Positions 13,234 through 25,077 of a stretch of 64,000 nt of DNA are shown here, piece after piece. The DNA lies in contig JALNQF010000099.1 of NCBI GenBank assembly GCA_028456385.1, positions 104,437-168,436 on the forward strand. The letters are read 5' to 3'. The stretch comes from Ophiosphaerella korrae (lineage: Eukaryota; Ascomycota; Dothideomycetes; Pleosporales; Phaeosphaeriaceae). Made by a program: the position numbers and the translations under genes. Position 1 is the stretch's first letter; every line of letters begins with the position of its first letter. Below the pieces are notes generated by a model. The model did not search any database. It was not told the DNA's origin and saw only the letters and a list, made by a program, of their open reading frames with translations.

Positions 13234-14321
13234 GAATAGTCAAGTTTTCAGGCAGAGCAATCGTCGCAGACTTTACAGAACGGATCGAGGCTCCACGAGC
13301 TTTACAAAGTAACGGTGTGCAGTCCGGTCGCATGGCGTCATCAAGCCATTCGGATAGCGAATACGAGCGGGGCGGATCATTTGGCATGCAGGGTGCGGGA
13401 GGGAACCACCAACTTCCCCATGGGCTGCCATAGGAAGCACACCCATGCGGCTAAACTTAAATTTAACATCTCTGGAAAACATGCATAGACTTGGTACACT
13501 ATTGTCCAGTCCACAAACTATGCGACAGCATTTTACCCGGCTACGCGACACTCAATCTGGCATTGAGCTATCATACTCTTCCATCGCCAAACGATACGAC
13601 AAACAATTTCTACGTATTGCTTTCTCTCAGCTCTCGGACCCCTTGCTGTGCATGCTCTGCCCCGCCTCTTCGCTCATCCCACTGGGATCAAGTCATTTTT
13701 ATTGAGTATTCTCTTTGCGCAACAGCCGATAGCATTCCGTTAGAGAGATCTAGAGTACTTGTTGATTTTAGAAACCCCTCCCCGGAGCCATGCCACAAAG
13801 GAATCGAGGATACCCTATACTTTGTTATTTTCTCTGCAAGCACAGGGCGGATTATGGCCGAACATCATTGCACGGGCTATCTGGCAACTGCGCAATCTCT
13901 ATCCACACCCCGCCAAATCCATAATTGCTGGCAACTATTGATGGTTCTCTATCCGGCATCGATACGATAACCTACAAGTTCCTGCCATTCCTCGCCTTAC
14001 CATATTATATTGACCTCATTCAACATACAAAGGGTTAGCCCCATCTCCTTTGTTCGATTCCTCGAGGCTTTGTATCGGAGTATTGGGGCATAGTACACCC
14101 GTTCACAATGCTCTTTGTGCGCCAGGCAAGTAGAGACGCTGCTTTTCTGTCACTGTGGAACAACCTTTTATTCAAATATTCTGTACTTCGGTATATATTA
14201 TGTACCAGCTTCGTCGAATTGGCCCTGCCACTACATACGATTCTATCACGCAAACATTTACAAGGTTACATATCAATAACATCCTCACTTCACGTTTCAG
14301 CTATCATCAGCACGACAAGAT
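13234..14321. other. divergent intergenic region
   Basis: About 1.1 kb between the carboxypeptidase start (minus) and the RING-like gene start (plus), so it holds both promoters. Several short frames exist but none is convincing. No repeat or RNA gene was recognised. Confidence 0.5.
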
Positions 14322-15167
14322 ATGTCTGACCTCGATTACCAGAATATCGCCACCACGGTCTGGCCAATCCTTCTTGGTGTTACTGGGGATGCTTGCGCAA
14401 TGTGCAAGGCCACCCATGTCCCGATCTATGACCTTTCATGCCACGATTCAGATGACTTCTACTGCCGCGATTGTCTTACAAAAACATGGTACAACGCCCA
14501 AGACGAAGTAGTTCGTTGCCCCTCATGCAGCCAAGACTGTGGCTTTGTGCATCTCAATTCATCAGAAATCTTTTACATCAACCGTGACTTCTGCGACGAT
14601 GAGGCTTTTGATAAGATCCGCAACCAACCTGAGGTCATGAACAATCAGATCAGCTTCACTTCAAACGAGGCGGTTGCGTTCCTCCAGCATGCTTACAGCC
14701 TCGTCGAGGATCAGATTCTCGACCCCTCTGAACTTGGTGGCTTACCTGGGCACCAGACCGCACATAACGAAGATTCCCTCGGGTCAAGCTTGAAAAACAA
14801 TTTCATGTACAACGCCGTCTTCCACCAAGTCACCGCGGCGCCAAAGATGATGACTACTCCTCTCGAACTTGAAGGAGATGTGTTGGAACTACTCAATCAA
14901 ACCATGCTAGACTTCATAAAGGTCAAGTATCATGATCCACTATTAGCTAGCAGTATTGACCTGAGCGATGACAAAGCGGTTGCTGAAGAGGGTGTGTGCC
15001 TCGTATCACAGTTTCAAGACGAATATATCCCGAAGATCACCGAAAACTGGATCTCCGTTGTGAACATCTGGGTCGATTTGTTGGCCTGGAGGCACATCGA
15101 GCGTACTGCGCCTGTGGATGGAGGCGCTGCTGAGCGCCACCGGGAATCACTTGTCATATGCTCTTAA
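14322..15167 (+). CDS. RING-like Cys-rich protein, unknown function, 281 aa
   Basis: A single-exon frame. Residues 25-69 form a zinc-finger-like block: CAMC, then CH, CRDC and CPSC. The spacing is roughly C-x2-C-x11-C-H-x6-C-x2-C-x14-C-x2-C, which resembles a RING or related treble-clef finger but does not fit the canonical RING spacing exactly. The rest is acidic and probably helical, with no recognised domain. If the finger is a true RING it could act as a ubiquitin ligase; that is inference only. The ATG at 14322 directly precedes the finger and no upstream in-frame Met improves the model. Codon use is regular, which supports a real gene. Confidence 0.7.
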   Translation: MSDLDYQNIATTVWPILLGVTGDACAMCKATHVPIYDLSCHDSDDFYCRDCLTKTWYNAQDEVVRCPSCSQDCGFVHLNSSEIFYINRDFCDDEAFDKIRNQPEVMNNQISFTSNEAVAFLQHAYSLVEDQILDPSELGGLPGHQTAHNEDSLGSSLKNNFMYNAVFHQVTAAPKMMTTPLELEGDVLELLNQTMLDFIKVKYHDPLLASSIDLSDDKAVAEEGVCLVSQFQDEYIPKITENWISVVNIWVDLLAWRHIERTAPVDGGAAERHRESLVICS

Positions 15168-16670
15168 TATATAATAAATTATTCTTTTTACATGAAGTCT
15201 TCCTCAATATCATGCAAATCAGGACTAGCTTCACATCTTTTGATTATTTCAACATCACCAACTTGTCACACTTTTAATGCTTCCCACTTTCCCTTCGTTT
15301 TGCTTTTTGTGCTTGAAGTGAGTATCGATGTTGACGTCCATCCACGCATCTGACTATCATGTGTAAGCGAACCGCTGTACTTCGGCTATGCTGCTTTGGT
15401 ACTAACCCAACATGCTGTCTTGTTGATGAGGGATATATCACCCGTGGCGGAACGACCTGTGTTTGTAACGATGGATGCTTCAACATGTGTTGGCTTGTTC
15501 TAATGCATTACCAAGGGGATTTTGCTGTGAGGAAACAGGCAGGGCGTATCTCGTATACTGTTAGCACAAAGCATCACGTGATACACACACTGAAGCATGA
15601 ATCTCAGAATTCATCGCCTAGATCTATTATTAACCCGTCAATAATTTTGTACACTTCGACTCTGATATCATGCTCATGTTATATGGGGACCAAACTGAGG
15701 GAGTATATGTACAAAAAATCAAACTCCTGCACACATGACTTCCAGTCTTACGACTTTCAAATTACCTATCCGTTTTACACAAAACATAGGGACGCTATCG
15801 ATGCCACCCCCTCGTCTTAAAGTGGCATAGATCGAGCACCCTTACTCACCAGCATTGCAGTGCCTTTGCGATTGTTCAACCTCGCATTTGTCACTCGTCA
15901 GCAGCTTTCCAATGCTGCAAAAATGCTTCTAACTCTGTTGCATGGTTGTAGTGTGGCAATAACGCGTATAGTGTGGCGAGAGAGCAATTCTAGTTGTGGG
16001 CCATAAATCATTTCAGTGGGCTCCGATCAACCTGCCGATGCGCAGGAAGTCCAGAGATATGAGAGTTCTCGGTCCTCTCAGCTGTTGGCCGCACTGCCGC
16101 AGCTGAGCCTGGCAGAACTTGCATGTCACCAATGAGAGCTTCTGAGTGGATGTCATCGCCTTACGCATCTTTCGCCATCTTTCTGTCATCTTTCAGCCTA
16201 AATACCCTCCAGGAACCACATATTCTGCGATCCTCTCCTAGAATACTCCTCAAAAGCATAAACTTGATCCCATCCATCATCTTCACCATGGATAAAAACA
16301 TAGCGCGAGCTTTAGAACGGTACATTAATGATAGCATTTATTATATATGGAGGTCCTAGTATACAGAATATTTTCCCAAAAATTCACAGTCGCCCTGGTG
16401 ATAAGCGAAGGGTGGGGGCTACCTACACGGTGAAGCATGGTGGGGCGGACCAATAAGCGCCCGACCGTGTCAGCTGCCTGCCACGTCACATCAGGCAACT
16501 GCAGAGACCAACCTCGTATTGTAGTTTAAGTTTACAGATTGAGACGCGTATGGAGTGCGCTGCACGTGATTTTTTTCTCAGCCTTGCTTCAAAAAATGCA
16601 GAATTTTTGCCTCGTTTCACGATAACGTAGAAGCATTTACGGATTCGACCGTTCGACGTCTAATATCGTC
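15168..16670. other. intergenic, nothing recognised
   Basis: About 1.5 kb with only short unsupported frames. The right end is the promoter of the AAA+-HET gene. No repeat, RNA gene or mobile-element end was recognised. Confidence 0.5.
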
Positions 16671-19600
16671 ATGGCAACCGTCATTTCCGAGAAGACAAGC
16701 CCGCATCCCTCCGTCGATATGGCGACGTCGAATGGTGTTATTCTAGAACCAACGGACAAAAACTTCTCCCAGGCTCCCCTCCGTCTGCCAGAATGGTTCC
16801 TTCAAAACTGCGTGAAAACTTCAGAAGAATTGAATGAGCACAATCATCTTTTAACTATCTGCAACAATGGCCAATCATTTCCGAAGAGTGCAGGTCTCCC
16901 AGTACAAACGGTCTCAAATCCAGAGACCTATATGATTGAATCAGCCATGTATAACAAACTCATTGATTTTGCCTCAGTCAATGTGTTACCTGGAGGGCAT
17001 GGTTGGGCGAATAACAGCATTGATGGCAAAAAAGCTTTCGTCAACGATGGAGCGATGCTTAGGTTTCCTGGTGATACCAAGAGCCTGCCGTTTCTCACTG
17101 CTGTGATTGAGTATTTCGCGAAGGACATTGGTGCAGACTTGATCACGATGAGTTATGATGACTTTGAGGACTTGTGTGAGCACTTTGCTATCATGCAAAA
17201 AAGGAAGAAGTTGATGATGTTGACTGCCGCATCAAATTGTACTTCGATCAGAATCACCTTTCTGAGGATAAAGAAGATAAAACCCATACACTCGAAGAAA
17301 TACTTGGGCCAGAACCGGAACAAGAAACGTATTCAGGGTTAGACGATGGCCTTTTCTTCTCCAAGAAAGGAAAGAATAAGAAGAAGAGTAAGAAGAAGAC
17401 ATTGGTCTGGGATGATGAGGAGGTGAATATGGAAGTGGGCGTAGAGGAGGTGAATTTTGAAACGGAGGATCAGACGACACAAACTAATTCTAGTCCTACT
17501 GTCGACGACAAAGCCTTTCCATTCAGTCTTATCCTTCAATCCACAGCAGCGAAAGGCGAGCTAAAACAAGGACCGAAGAGCCTTCGAGCGTATTGCCATC
17601 CACTTATAATACACATCCGGGGTGTACATAAATTCGTGAAGGATAAAGTCCAGCATAGCATCCTCATACAACTTCGAAACTATGTGCAAATGTGGGTGAA
17701 GCGAGGGAATGTGCTTTTGATTGCCACCGATTGCAATTCAGGAAGTGATCCCTATCAATCAAGCTTGAAGGACTCGTCAATACTAAATACCATCGGCCGC
17801 AATCCTGCGAGGAGAGTCACACGAATTGTTCCAGTCAACTCACAAGCACAGAGATCACTCCTCAAAAAGGACGACGGGAGAGAGATTGAACGAGAAAATA
17901 TCCGAAAATTACAGAGACAAATACGGCAATATCCACTGATTGACAAGAGCTCATTCCTATTGCAACCAAACGCTGTATGGTGTCTTGATGGAAGCCAGGC
18001 GTCGAAGCTATTACGGAAGAAGCTCTTGGATAGCGATGAATCTGAAGAAGCTGCAAGCAGCATCAGTAGAAAATTGGAAGTTAGCCACATCGAAAAGGTG
18101 CTTGTGCAAGTTGATGAACACATCAAAGCCTTAGATAATTGGAACCAATCTAGCGATGGTGATAAATGGTTGAGCTTTCCTCTCAAAGCACAAAGGGCTA
18201 TTGCAGAGATTGAGAGCAAGAGATCGGAATACAAGTACGAGTATAATATGTTGAGCCTCCTTGTAAATCCCGGTAAGCTTTACTTCTCACAAGCATAGTT
18301 CTTGGGCTAATACTAATACTATCCAGATAATGTGGAGCAGGCTTGGGCCGACATCGAACTCGACGAGCAGGTCACGAAGGCCATCACTCAGATGGTTGCC
18401 CTTGCCATATCTGGCCGCCAAGAGGCATATGGAATCCTCAAGACTGGTCGTATCGGAGACGCTCTACTCTACGGTCCGCCCGGAACGGGTAAGACACAAC
18501 TAGCGCGTGTGCTTGCTCGAGAAACTAGATCTAATGCTGTTATGATTCACGCCTCAACTGCTGAGATCGAAGAGAAGTGGGTAGGGGAGACTGAGAAAAT
18601 CATTAAAGCAATATTCAACCTTGGCCGGATGTTGTCTCCATCAATTATCTTCATCGATGAGGCGGACGCCCTTTTCAAAGCCCGTGGTCGCGATGATCGT
18701 GCATACGAACGCACCCGCATAAGCCAGCTTCTAGCTGAGGCAGATGGAATGGCACGGGCTTCAGCTGGAAATCAGCCATTCTTGTTACTCGCCACGAATT
18801 TTCCGCATCAGCTTGATAGTGCCGTCTTAAGACGTGTTCCAGGACGGTTATTTATCGGAATGCCAACTCTTGATTCTCGAGAGCGTATATTTAGCATATC
18901 ACTTCGAAATGAGGTCCTCGATGAGGCCCTAAATCTACGAGAACTTGCGGCTCGCACGAAGGGTTATACTGGCTCTGATATCCAAACGGTGTGCGTCCAA
19001 GCGGCACTTATCTGCCAGGATGAGCTTGGCAATCAAGATGGAAAGATGAAGCGAGTGCTTCGACATACACACTTTCAACAAGCACTCACGCGCAGCGGTC
19101 CGACTGTTTCACGAAAACTCTTAGGAGACATCAAAGAGTTTGCCGCCGAGTTTGACCCTGCAGCGGTAGCAAAGTTAAACTTTGTTGAACCAGATACTTG
19201 GGGCCAGTTGAATAGCCAAAAGGAGAATGTTGTAGCGACAATTGCGTCCGAAGGTGGTGAATCAAAACCGGTGTCAGAGACACAGCTTGATGAAATACTC
19301 GAGCAGCCTTGGAATCCTAGCTCTGAAGATACCAGCGATATCAATCGTGGAATTGACCTTGTTCAACAGAATATCGTCAACAATCTGTTTGGTCGAGAGC
19401 ATTACTCTTATCAGTCTCTTTCTGTTTCAGATGACGAAATAACTATATGGGATATTTATAGGCCAATACCAAGGGTCCGCCTTCTCCATTTATTCCCAGG
19501 CAAAGACCTCGAGCCTCTGCAAGGTTCACTGCAAATTTCAAGTCCCTTCCCACAACTAAGCCTCGGACGGGATCAGGCGAGCGAAAAAGACTCTAATATC

Positions 19601-21973
19601 GTGTACGAGGCTGTTTCTTACTGTTGGGGCGATGGTACGGACAAAGAAGACATTATCTGCAATGGAAAACGACAACAAGTAACCACCAGTCTTGCGAGGG
19701 CACTTCGAAGAGTTCGTCTCCCCGACAGGGTCCGGATTCTCTGGGCTGACGGCATTTGTATCAACCAAAATGACATTGAAGAGCGTACCAAACAGGTCAT
19801 GTTAATGGCAGCGATCTATTCACAAGCCGAACGTGTGCTATGTTGGCTGGGCGAGGATGGGGGGGACCATGCCAAGCATACGTTTGATATCGCAAAGCGA
19901 TTCTGTATGAAGGTCGAGCGTCCACCGGGTGATGGGGAATACACTGAGATGAAAGGTGAAAATGGAGAGACTTTCCATGCCGACCGTTATCTTCATTCCG
20001 CACTCAACATCGTTGACGATGAATTTGAGCAGGAATTGAAAGCAAATAAAGTCCATATGACATCGTTATTCAAGAAATCTTGGTTCACTCGAATGTGGAT
20101 CCGACAAGAAATAGGCTACGCTCCGAAAGCTTTGGTCTTATGCGGCGACATGGAACTAGATTGGAACGATCTGGAATGGTTTCGATCTTGGGCTGTTTTC
20201 AAATGTCACATCTCGACAGGAGCAACCCGAATGCAACTTGGCAATTTTCGCAATGTGAAATATCTTGTTAAGAACACTACCAGTTCATTCTTAGACCTGC
20301 TGCTTGAATCATCTAGATTTCAATGTACGGAACCTCGTGACAGGATATTTGCCCTGTTGTCTCACCCTTCGGCGTATAAGGAATTGAGGACTGGGATAAT
20401 GAGAAACTACAGCACCGAAGTCGTTGAAGCGATCTCTAACAGGGAAGGGAAAGCCAACATAGACGCAAAAACAGACGGTGCATGGAGCGCTCTATGCGCT
20501 GATATCAGCATGTTTGCAGCTTCTCTGGCAGAAGAACTTGAAGGTAGCGATCCTTGGAAAGAATTTTTCATCAACACCGCTAAAAGCCTCGAAACTTCAA
20601 GTATGATGATTGGCGGTGATTACCCAACATGGGATTCACCTGATAAACATCTAGAAAGACTGATAGTAAAACAGAGTGAAAGTCGTAAATACCTTGAATC
20701 AGCCAGATACTACTTCAACAGAATGTTAGTATCTTATTCTGTTTCAAACAATGAATTTTAGGCTGACTCTTTTAGGTTAAATAGAAAAAGGCACATCAAA
20801 AATGATATAACGCTGGAAGACCAACCCATGTCTTCGAATTCACCGGTTTCCGAAAAACAAGTAGACAGTCCGCTTTCCGTTGAAACGGACAATCCTGATG
20901 ACAACTTTGGCCCAGAAGACAAAAGCATGCATAAGCTTATATCGTTTCTATCTGAAGCCAGAAGACTCAACGAACTTGAAAACCCTGCCAAACATCCCCT
21001 CTATCGACTTCAACCCATGTCTGGGGATGCAGTCCTCAGCGTTCCAATCATCGAAGCAGATTACAGTAGAACCCTCGAAGACATTTATCTCGAAATAGCC
21101 TGCCAAATTTTACTTGGTTCCCAAGACCTACGAATCTTATCTGCTGTTGATCATATTGGTAAAGATGTAGTTTCTAGAGGTACTTTACCATCATGGGTTC
21201 CTCGATGGGACACTCATATCAGTAAGCTCAAGCCCGGCCTCTTAAAATCACCCTCTCGACCCCAACCTTGGACAAACAAGATTTCGTTCGGAGAGGCTGT
21301 CCAAATTGAAGGGGAGATCTTAAACTGCCGCGGTTTCATTATCGACAGCATAGCATCGACTACTACCCCCATATCTCGTAACTCATTCCTGGACTTCGAC
21401 ACACTGTTGAACTTCTGGAAACCTCTGATCTCCTGGCCAACACCCAAACACCCAACAGCAACTGATAAACTTAAATTCTACCAGCGTCTCTTAACATTGA
21501 ACAACGCGGGTAATTCAATTATGAGCGCCCTCGGCATTGGGCCTCATAACGAGAAACGGCTTGCCGATTTCACCGCTTACTGGATTAAGCTGAATGAAGC
21601 TGAACGGAAAGCTACTGAAAATAGTGGTGAAGGGATGGCAGACATAGCGCCAGGATTTTTCGCTATTACCGAGATGGAGGAGCTGGCGAAAAGGGGGGAT
21701 AGTGGTAATTTCGTGTCGTATATACTCAGTTTTTCGAAGGGTTTGAGGCTTTTTGCGACTAAGGGGGGTTTATTTGGAAGTGGGCCTGGAGGAATAGAGG
21801 TGGGAGATACTATCTGTATATTCTTGGCTTCGGAGGTACCGTTTGTTTTGAGGAAGAGAAGCGAAGGAAATGGTTGGATATTAATTGGGGAGTGTTTCGT
21901 TGATAGAGTTGAGGAGGAGATAGGAGAAGAGAAGTTGGGTGAGGGGGAATCGGAGATATTTAGTATATATTAG
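16671..21973 (+). CDS. AAA+ ATPase-HET domain fusion protein, with one frame break
   Basis: A giant gene joining an AAA+ ATPase to a HET (heterokaryon incompatibility) domain. Introns are 18273-18326 (54 nt, TACTAAT branch site) and 20725-20775 (51 nt, CTGAC). An A6 run at 17197-17202 separates two frames. One missing A would explain the break, and the total with that base is exactly 1733 codons. In order there is an N-terminal unknown region, a Lys-rich acidic linker (about 220-250), a pre-AAA region, then the AAA+ core: Walker A GPPGTGKT (about 584), Walker B IIFIDEADAL (about 641), sensor LLLATNFP and RRVPGR arginine finger. The HET domain (about 961-1130) has YEAVSYCWGDG, ILWADGICINQND and WFTRMWIRQE. 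The C-terminal HET-protein tail (FVLRKR..GWILIGECFVD) follows the second intron. The family role would be nonself recognition and cell death in fungi; that function here is inference. The break may be real, a sequencing error or unusual decoding. Confidence 0.85.
17197..17202 (+). other. A6 run at the frame break of the AAA+-HET gene
   Basis: Six A residues after ATGC. Upstream the frame reads ..CEHFAIMQ; downstream the frame one base back reads KKEEVDDVDCRIKLYF and runs into the rest of the gene. No donor/acceptor pair with acceptable length and phase bridges the two frames. The simplest reading is a one-base loss in a seven-A run. Confidence 0.7.
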
Positions 21974-22230
21974 GACGAATGGGTGGTTCCGGAGCTTCAT
22001 TGCTTCGCTAAAAGATATGTGGGAAATTTGATTACCTACATCCTTACTTCATTCACTAGTAATTGCCGGCAATCGTTTTCGTAAACACTATTATGTCTTT
22101 GGTATCACGGTAAGTTATCCCACCAAAATACATGTTATGCTTTATTCAGCTCTGCTCTTGGCCTGCCGCTTTAGAAACAATCTGCTCGCTAACGTTGCTA
22201 CTTTCTCTCGTTGGGGGTTATTCTGCTCCG

Positions 22231-23800
22231 CTAAGTTCCATGGACTCTAGTCGCCATGCTGCAAGAGCCTCGCAAGGTGATATAGTATGGGGGTGTTGAG
22301 GGCCCAAGATTGCTGTCCGCCGCTTGCAGCAGCCCTCCATCAGTGAGAATTGCTTTATCTGTGAGTCCCTGACCCTTTAACGTAAACGCCAGGTTCTTCA
22401 TGCTGGTCAGCGTGTCGGGATGTTCGTCCCCAAGCACTCTCTTGCTCGTTTCCATGACTTGCACCTCCAGCACTTCCACTGCATACCATCGGCCCCTTAG
22501 ATGATACGCATTGCCTGCAATCGCCATACTCCCGAGCTTATCTTCCTCGTCTTCATCGATTGCACTGCCATAACCTCTGCTTCCACTCCATTTCCTAACT
22601 CCATTTCCTACTCACCAAGGATACCATGCCGCCTTGTATAACGGCGAAGCCCAGTCTCTCAGCGTATCTCTGTTCTCCAGCCGTTGTGCTGCAGCGGCCT
22701 TGACGTGCGTGAACAGCGCCTGGCATACTGTCAGTTCTTGTACTCTCCCGCTAGGAAGACGGTGCAAAGGTTACTGACAAAGCAACGCTTCTACTACTCG
22801 AACTTGCCGTTAGCTTCAAGCTACTTGCGCGTCGCCAGCTGCACCAGCGCGTGCATTTCAAAGATTGCACCTTCTTCACCAAAAGGCTATGAACGAGTAG
22901 CTTCTTAGCATAAGAAAGTCATCATCGGGCCCATCTCGATTGCCACCACTTTCTCGGCGCCTTCCCAGGCCTTTCTTATCTCTTTTATTACAGTTTAAAA
23001 ACTATCCTAAGTACCTTATGGGGCGGGCCTTAGCTCTATGCGATACTAGGTTAAGTTCCTGGGCATCTTTTCGATGGCGAAGAAGCGCCTCAGGAATCCC
23101 CTACCGGCCGAAGAAGCTCATAAGGGAAAACGGGTCAGCTGCCGATGGCTTGGTCCGTCGGATATGATCAAACGAGATCTACCATGTGACGATGATAGCA
23201 TTCGTAGCATCGGTCTCCCCAAAGCTGTCTTGCATCGTAATCAGGAAGGGTTGTCTTCTCGTGATTGCTAGTCGGAAACTCTTCGACGTACTTCCGCACC
23301 AAGCATCAAGGTGCCCTCTGCGAGATATATGCGGCCGCTTGCACGATAGCGAACGGCATGTATTTGTGCGCCGTCACAAGCTCGGTGCTATCGCTGATGC
23401 CACTGCCGTTTGCTTGTACCCCAACTCCTCCTCAAAGAGCCACAGTGCTTGAATATCATTCGTAGGCTCCACATCGATAATATCCCGCTGCTCGACCAGC
23501 TTCAACGCAGCGTCCCTGCTCCTCGAAGTAACAAGAACCGAACCATACCGGCAGTAAGGAAGGTAATCTCACAGCGATCTGAAGGCCGTCTCGGAGCCGC
23601 TTGTAGGTTGACCTCGGCCACTTACCTGTGTATCGAGAAGGAAATGAGCATCATCAACATTGTCAAGCACGAGGACCCAATTTCCTTTCCTTTCATTCCG
23701 CAGCTAGTCGTGTACAATCCTGAACACATTCGCTTGCACATCTCTCAGGCCGGCGAGCCGAAACCGGTCCACGCAATGTCGCGAAAGCCTTACTGAAAGC
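22231..23800 (-). pseudogene. decayed NB-ARC-TPR (NLR-like) gene relic
   Basis: Read right to left, pieces in different frames spell the conserved order of a fungal NB-ARC-TPR protein. They are GNWVLVLDNVDDAHFLL (Walker B, near 23660), SVLVTSRSRDAALKLVEQ (near 23530), ISFDHIRRTKPSAADPFSLM, FEMHALVQLATRK, and a TPR unit VMETSKRVLGDEHPDTLTSM (near 22420). The P-loop end is absent. TAG stops lie where the family has Trp or Gln, for example at 23704-23706 (HDW), 23179-23181 (TWQIS), 23101-23103 and 22821-22823 (RKWLE). Several frameshifts are also present. Intact members sense nonself and trigger cell death; this copy cannot make a full protein. The stop pattern suggests RIP-like C-to-T/G-to-A mutation. 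Confidence 0.8.
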
Positions 23801-23939
23801 AGGCGGCATTGCTGAGACTTCTTGTGCCTAACGTCAGGTTCGATCACTTAGCCAAGGATCCTTCAAGCGTACCTCACTCCTCTGAGGCACATCAGTGCTA
23901 CTCGCGATGCTGGCGCAGAGCATTTCTCACGCACTTGGT

Positions 23940-24368
23940 CAAGCAGCGTTCTCGAGGTGCTTCAAGGCCAGGCCAATCTCACAGAGGAAACGCCTCGAGG
24001 CATCACAACACGGCTCAAGCGCGAAACAGGGTACTCCCGGCGGGCAACAGCCAAAGCGCTTCAAGACCGGACCAACTTTACAGAGTTGCTACAAGGCATC
24101 GTAGCACGGCTCGAGGATGGAGAGGGGCATGTCCGATGGGCAGCAATCAAGACGTTTCAAGGCTAGGCTGATTTCACACAACAGACGGTGCAAGGCATTG
24201 CAGCGCGGCTCGAGGGCGAAGTCTAGTACGTCCGGTAGGTAGCAATAAAGGTGCTTCGAGGCCGGGGCGATCTCACAGATGAAATGCTAGAAGGCATCGC
24301 GGCAAAGCGATTTGGGAAATCCGTGATAAGCTGGGCGTTCCTCTCTCTACTTCTGAGGATATAATATA
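23940..24368 (+). pseudogene. HEAT-like repeat relic (fragment of an NLR or repeat protein)
   Basis: Four degenerate units of about 33 residues align on a core of G-I-x-A/T-R-L-E/K. Core positions are near 24001, 24097, 24196 and 24295, giving spacings of 96, 99 and 99 bp. Typical text is LLQGIVARLEDGEGHVRWAA followed by IKTFQG. The frame carries TAG in the third unit where Gln and Trp would be expected (FQG-stop-ADFT, V-stop-YVR-stop-VAIK). The pattern resembles HEAT-type repeats found as C-terminal sensor arrays of fungal NLRs. It lies back to back with the NB-ARC relic but on the other strand, so the two may be separate genes or an inverted piece. No start or N-terminal part was found. Confidence 0.6.
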
Positions 24369-25077
24369 ATATGTCAATAGAATATCAACTGCTATGTCTT
24401 TTCTTCTTTCGAATCTGCCCTATGATAGGTTAAGAGGCAGCGATCTTTATGTCGTTTCGATTCTGATTCTTCTGATTCTTCTGTTTGTATCTGTGGCCAG
24501 TAAATCTCTTAAAGAGACTAGAGAACAGCATATGGCGATAAGAAGGCTAGTTTGAGGGAAGATAGGATACTTGGAGGGCACTTGAAGAAGAGGCAACCTG
24601 GGTTGATCTGTCAGCGTGGCGACGTTAACCATGATAACATCTCGCCACCACTAGTGGGGAGGGCAGCCGAGCCGCACTGGCCAGAGGGTTGAGGTCAGGG
24701 CTGGTGTGGCTTGGTCATCCTCCTTGCTCGCTGTGGCAATGTGCCACCTCTGCCGACGCCTCCAAGCCAACCCACGAATTCTGCGTTACAACTTCTATGA
24801 GCACACTCTATTTACATCTCTATGCCGTCAGTACTTGGAATATACAGGATAAAACTATTCTAATATCATACCCACCCGTTTGTCACATCGGCTCATTTAG
24901 GGGAGCAAAGGCCGATTTTCCTGACCCGAAACGTCTGATTATCACGATTGTGTAAGCTAACAATTTTACTGGTAACTACATTTGCAACGCACTTGTTAGA
25001 CCCACAAATTCTCTTAGCCTTGCCACTCCCGACATGCAGAGAGAGAGGCTCAAACCGAAAGAATTCCTTTCTACTGT
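24369..25077. other. non-coding spacer with one repeat copy
   Basis: About 0.7 kb between relics. It holds the first copy of the 39-bp GC-rich repeat (24644-24682). No gene was recognised. Confidence 0.5.
24644..24682 (+). repeat. 39-bp GC-rich dispersed repeat, copy 1 (diverged)
   Basis: Begins GCCACCAC and ends CCGCACTGGCC. It has the same length as the copy at 27261 and matches it at about 30 of 39 positions by eye. It lies between the HEAT relic and the decayed HET gene. Confidence 0.6.

Noticed and set aside
17197..17203. Programmed -1 frameshift at AAAAAAG
   Set aside because: The heptamer is in the wrong phase relative to the incoming frame and no downstream pseudoknot was evident, so it is not called.
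17176..17251. An intron to explain the frame break in the AAA+-HET gene
   Set aside because: Donor GTGAGC with the nearest acceptors gives either introns of about 28-35 nt or an immediate in-frame stop; a one-base change in the A-run is simpler.
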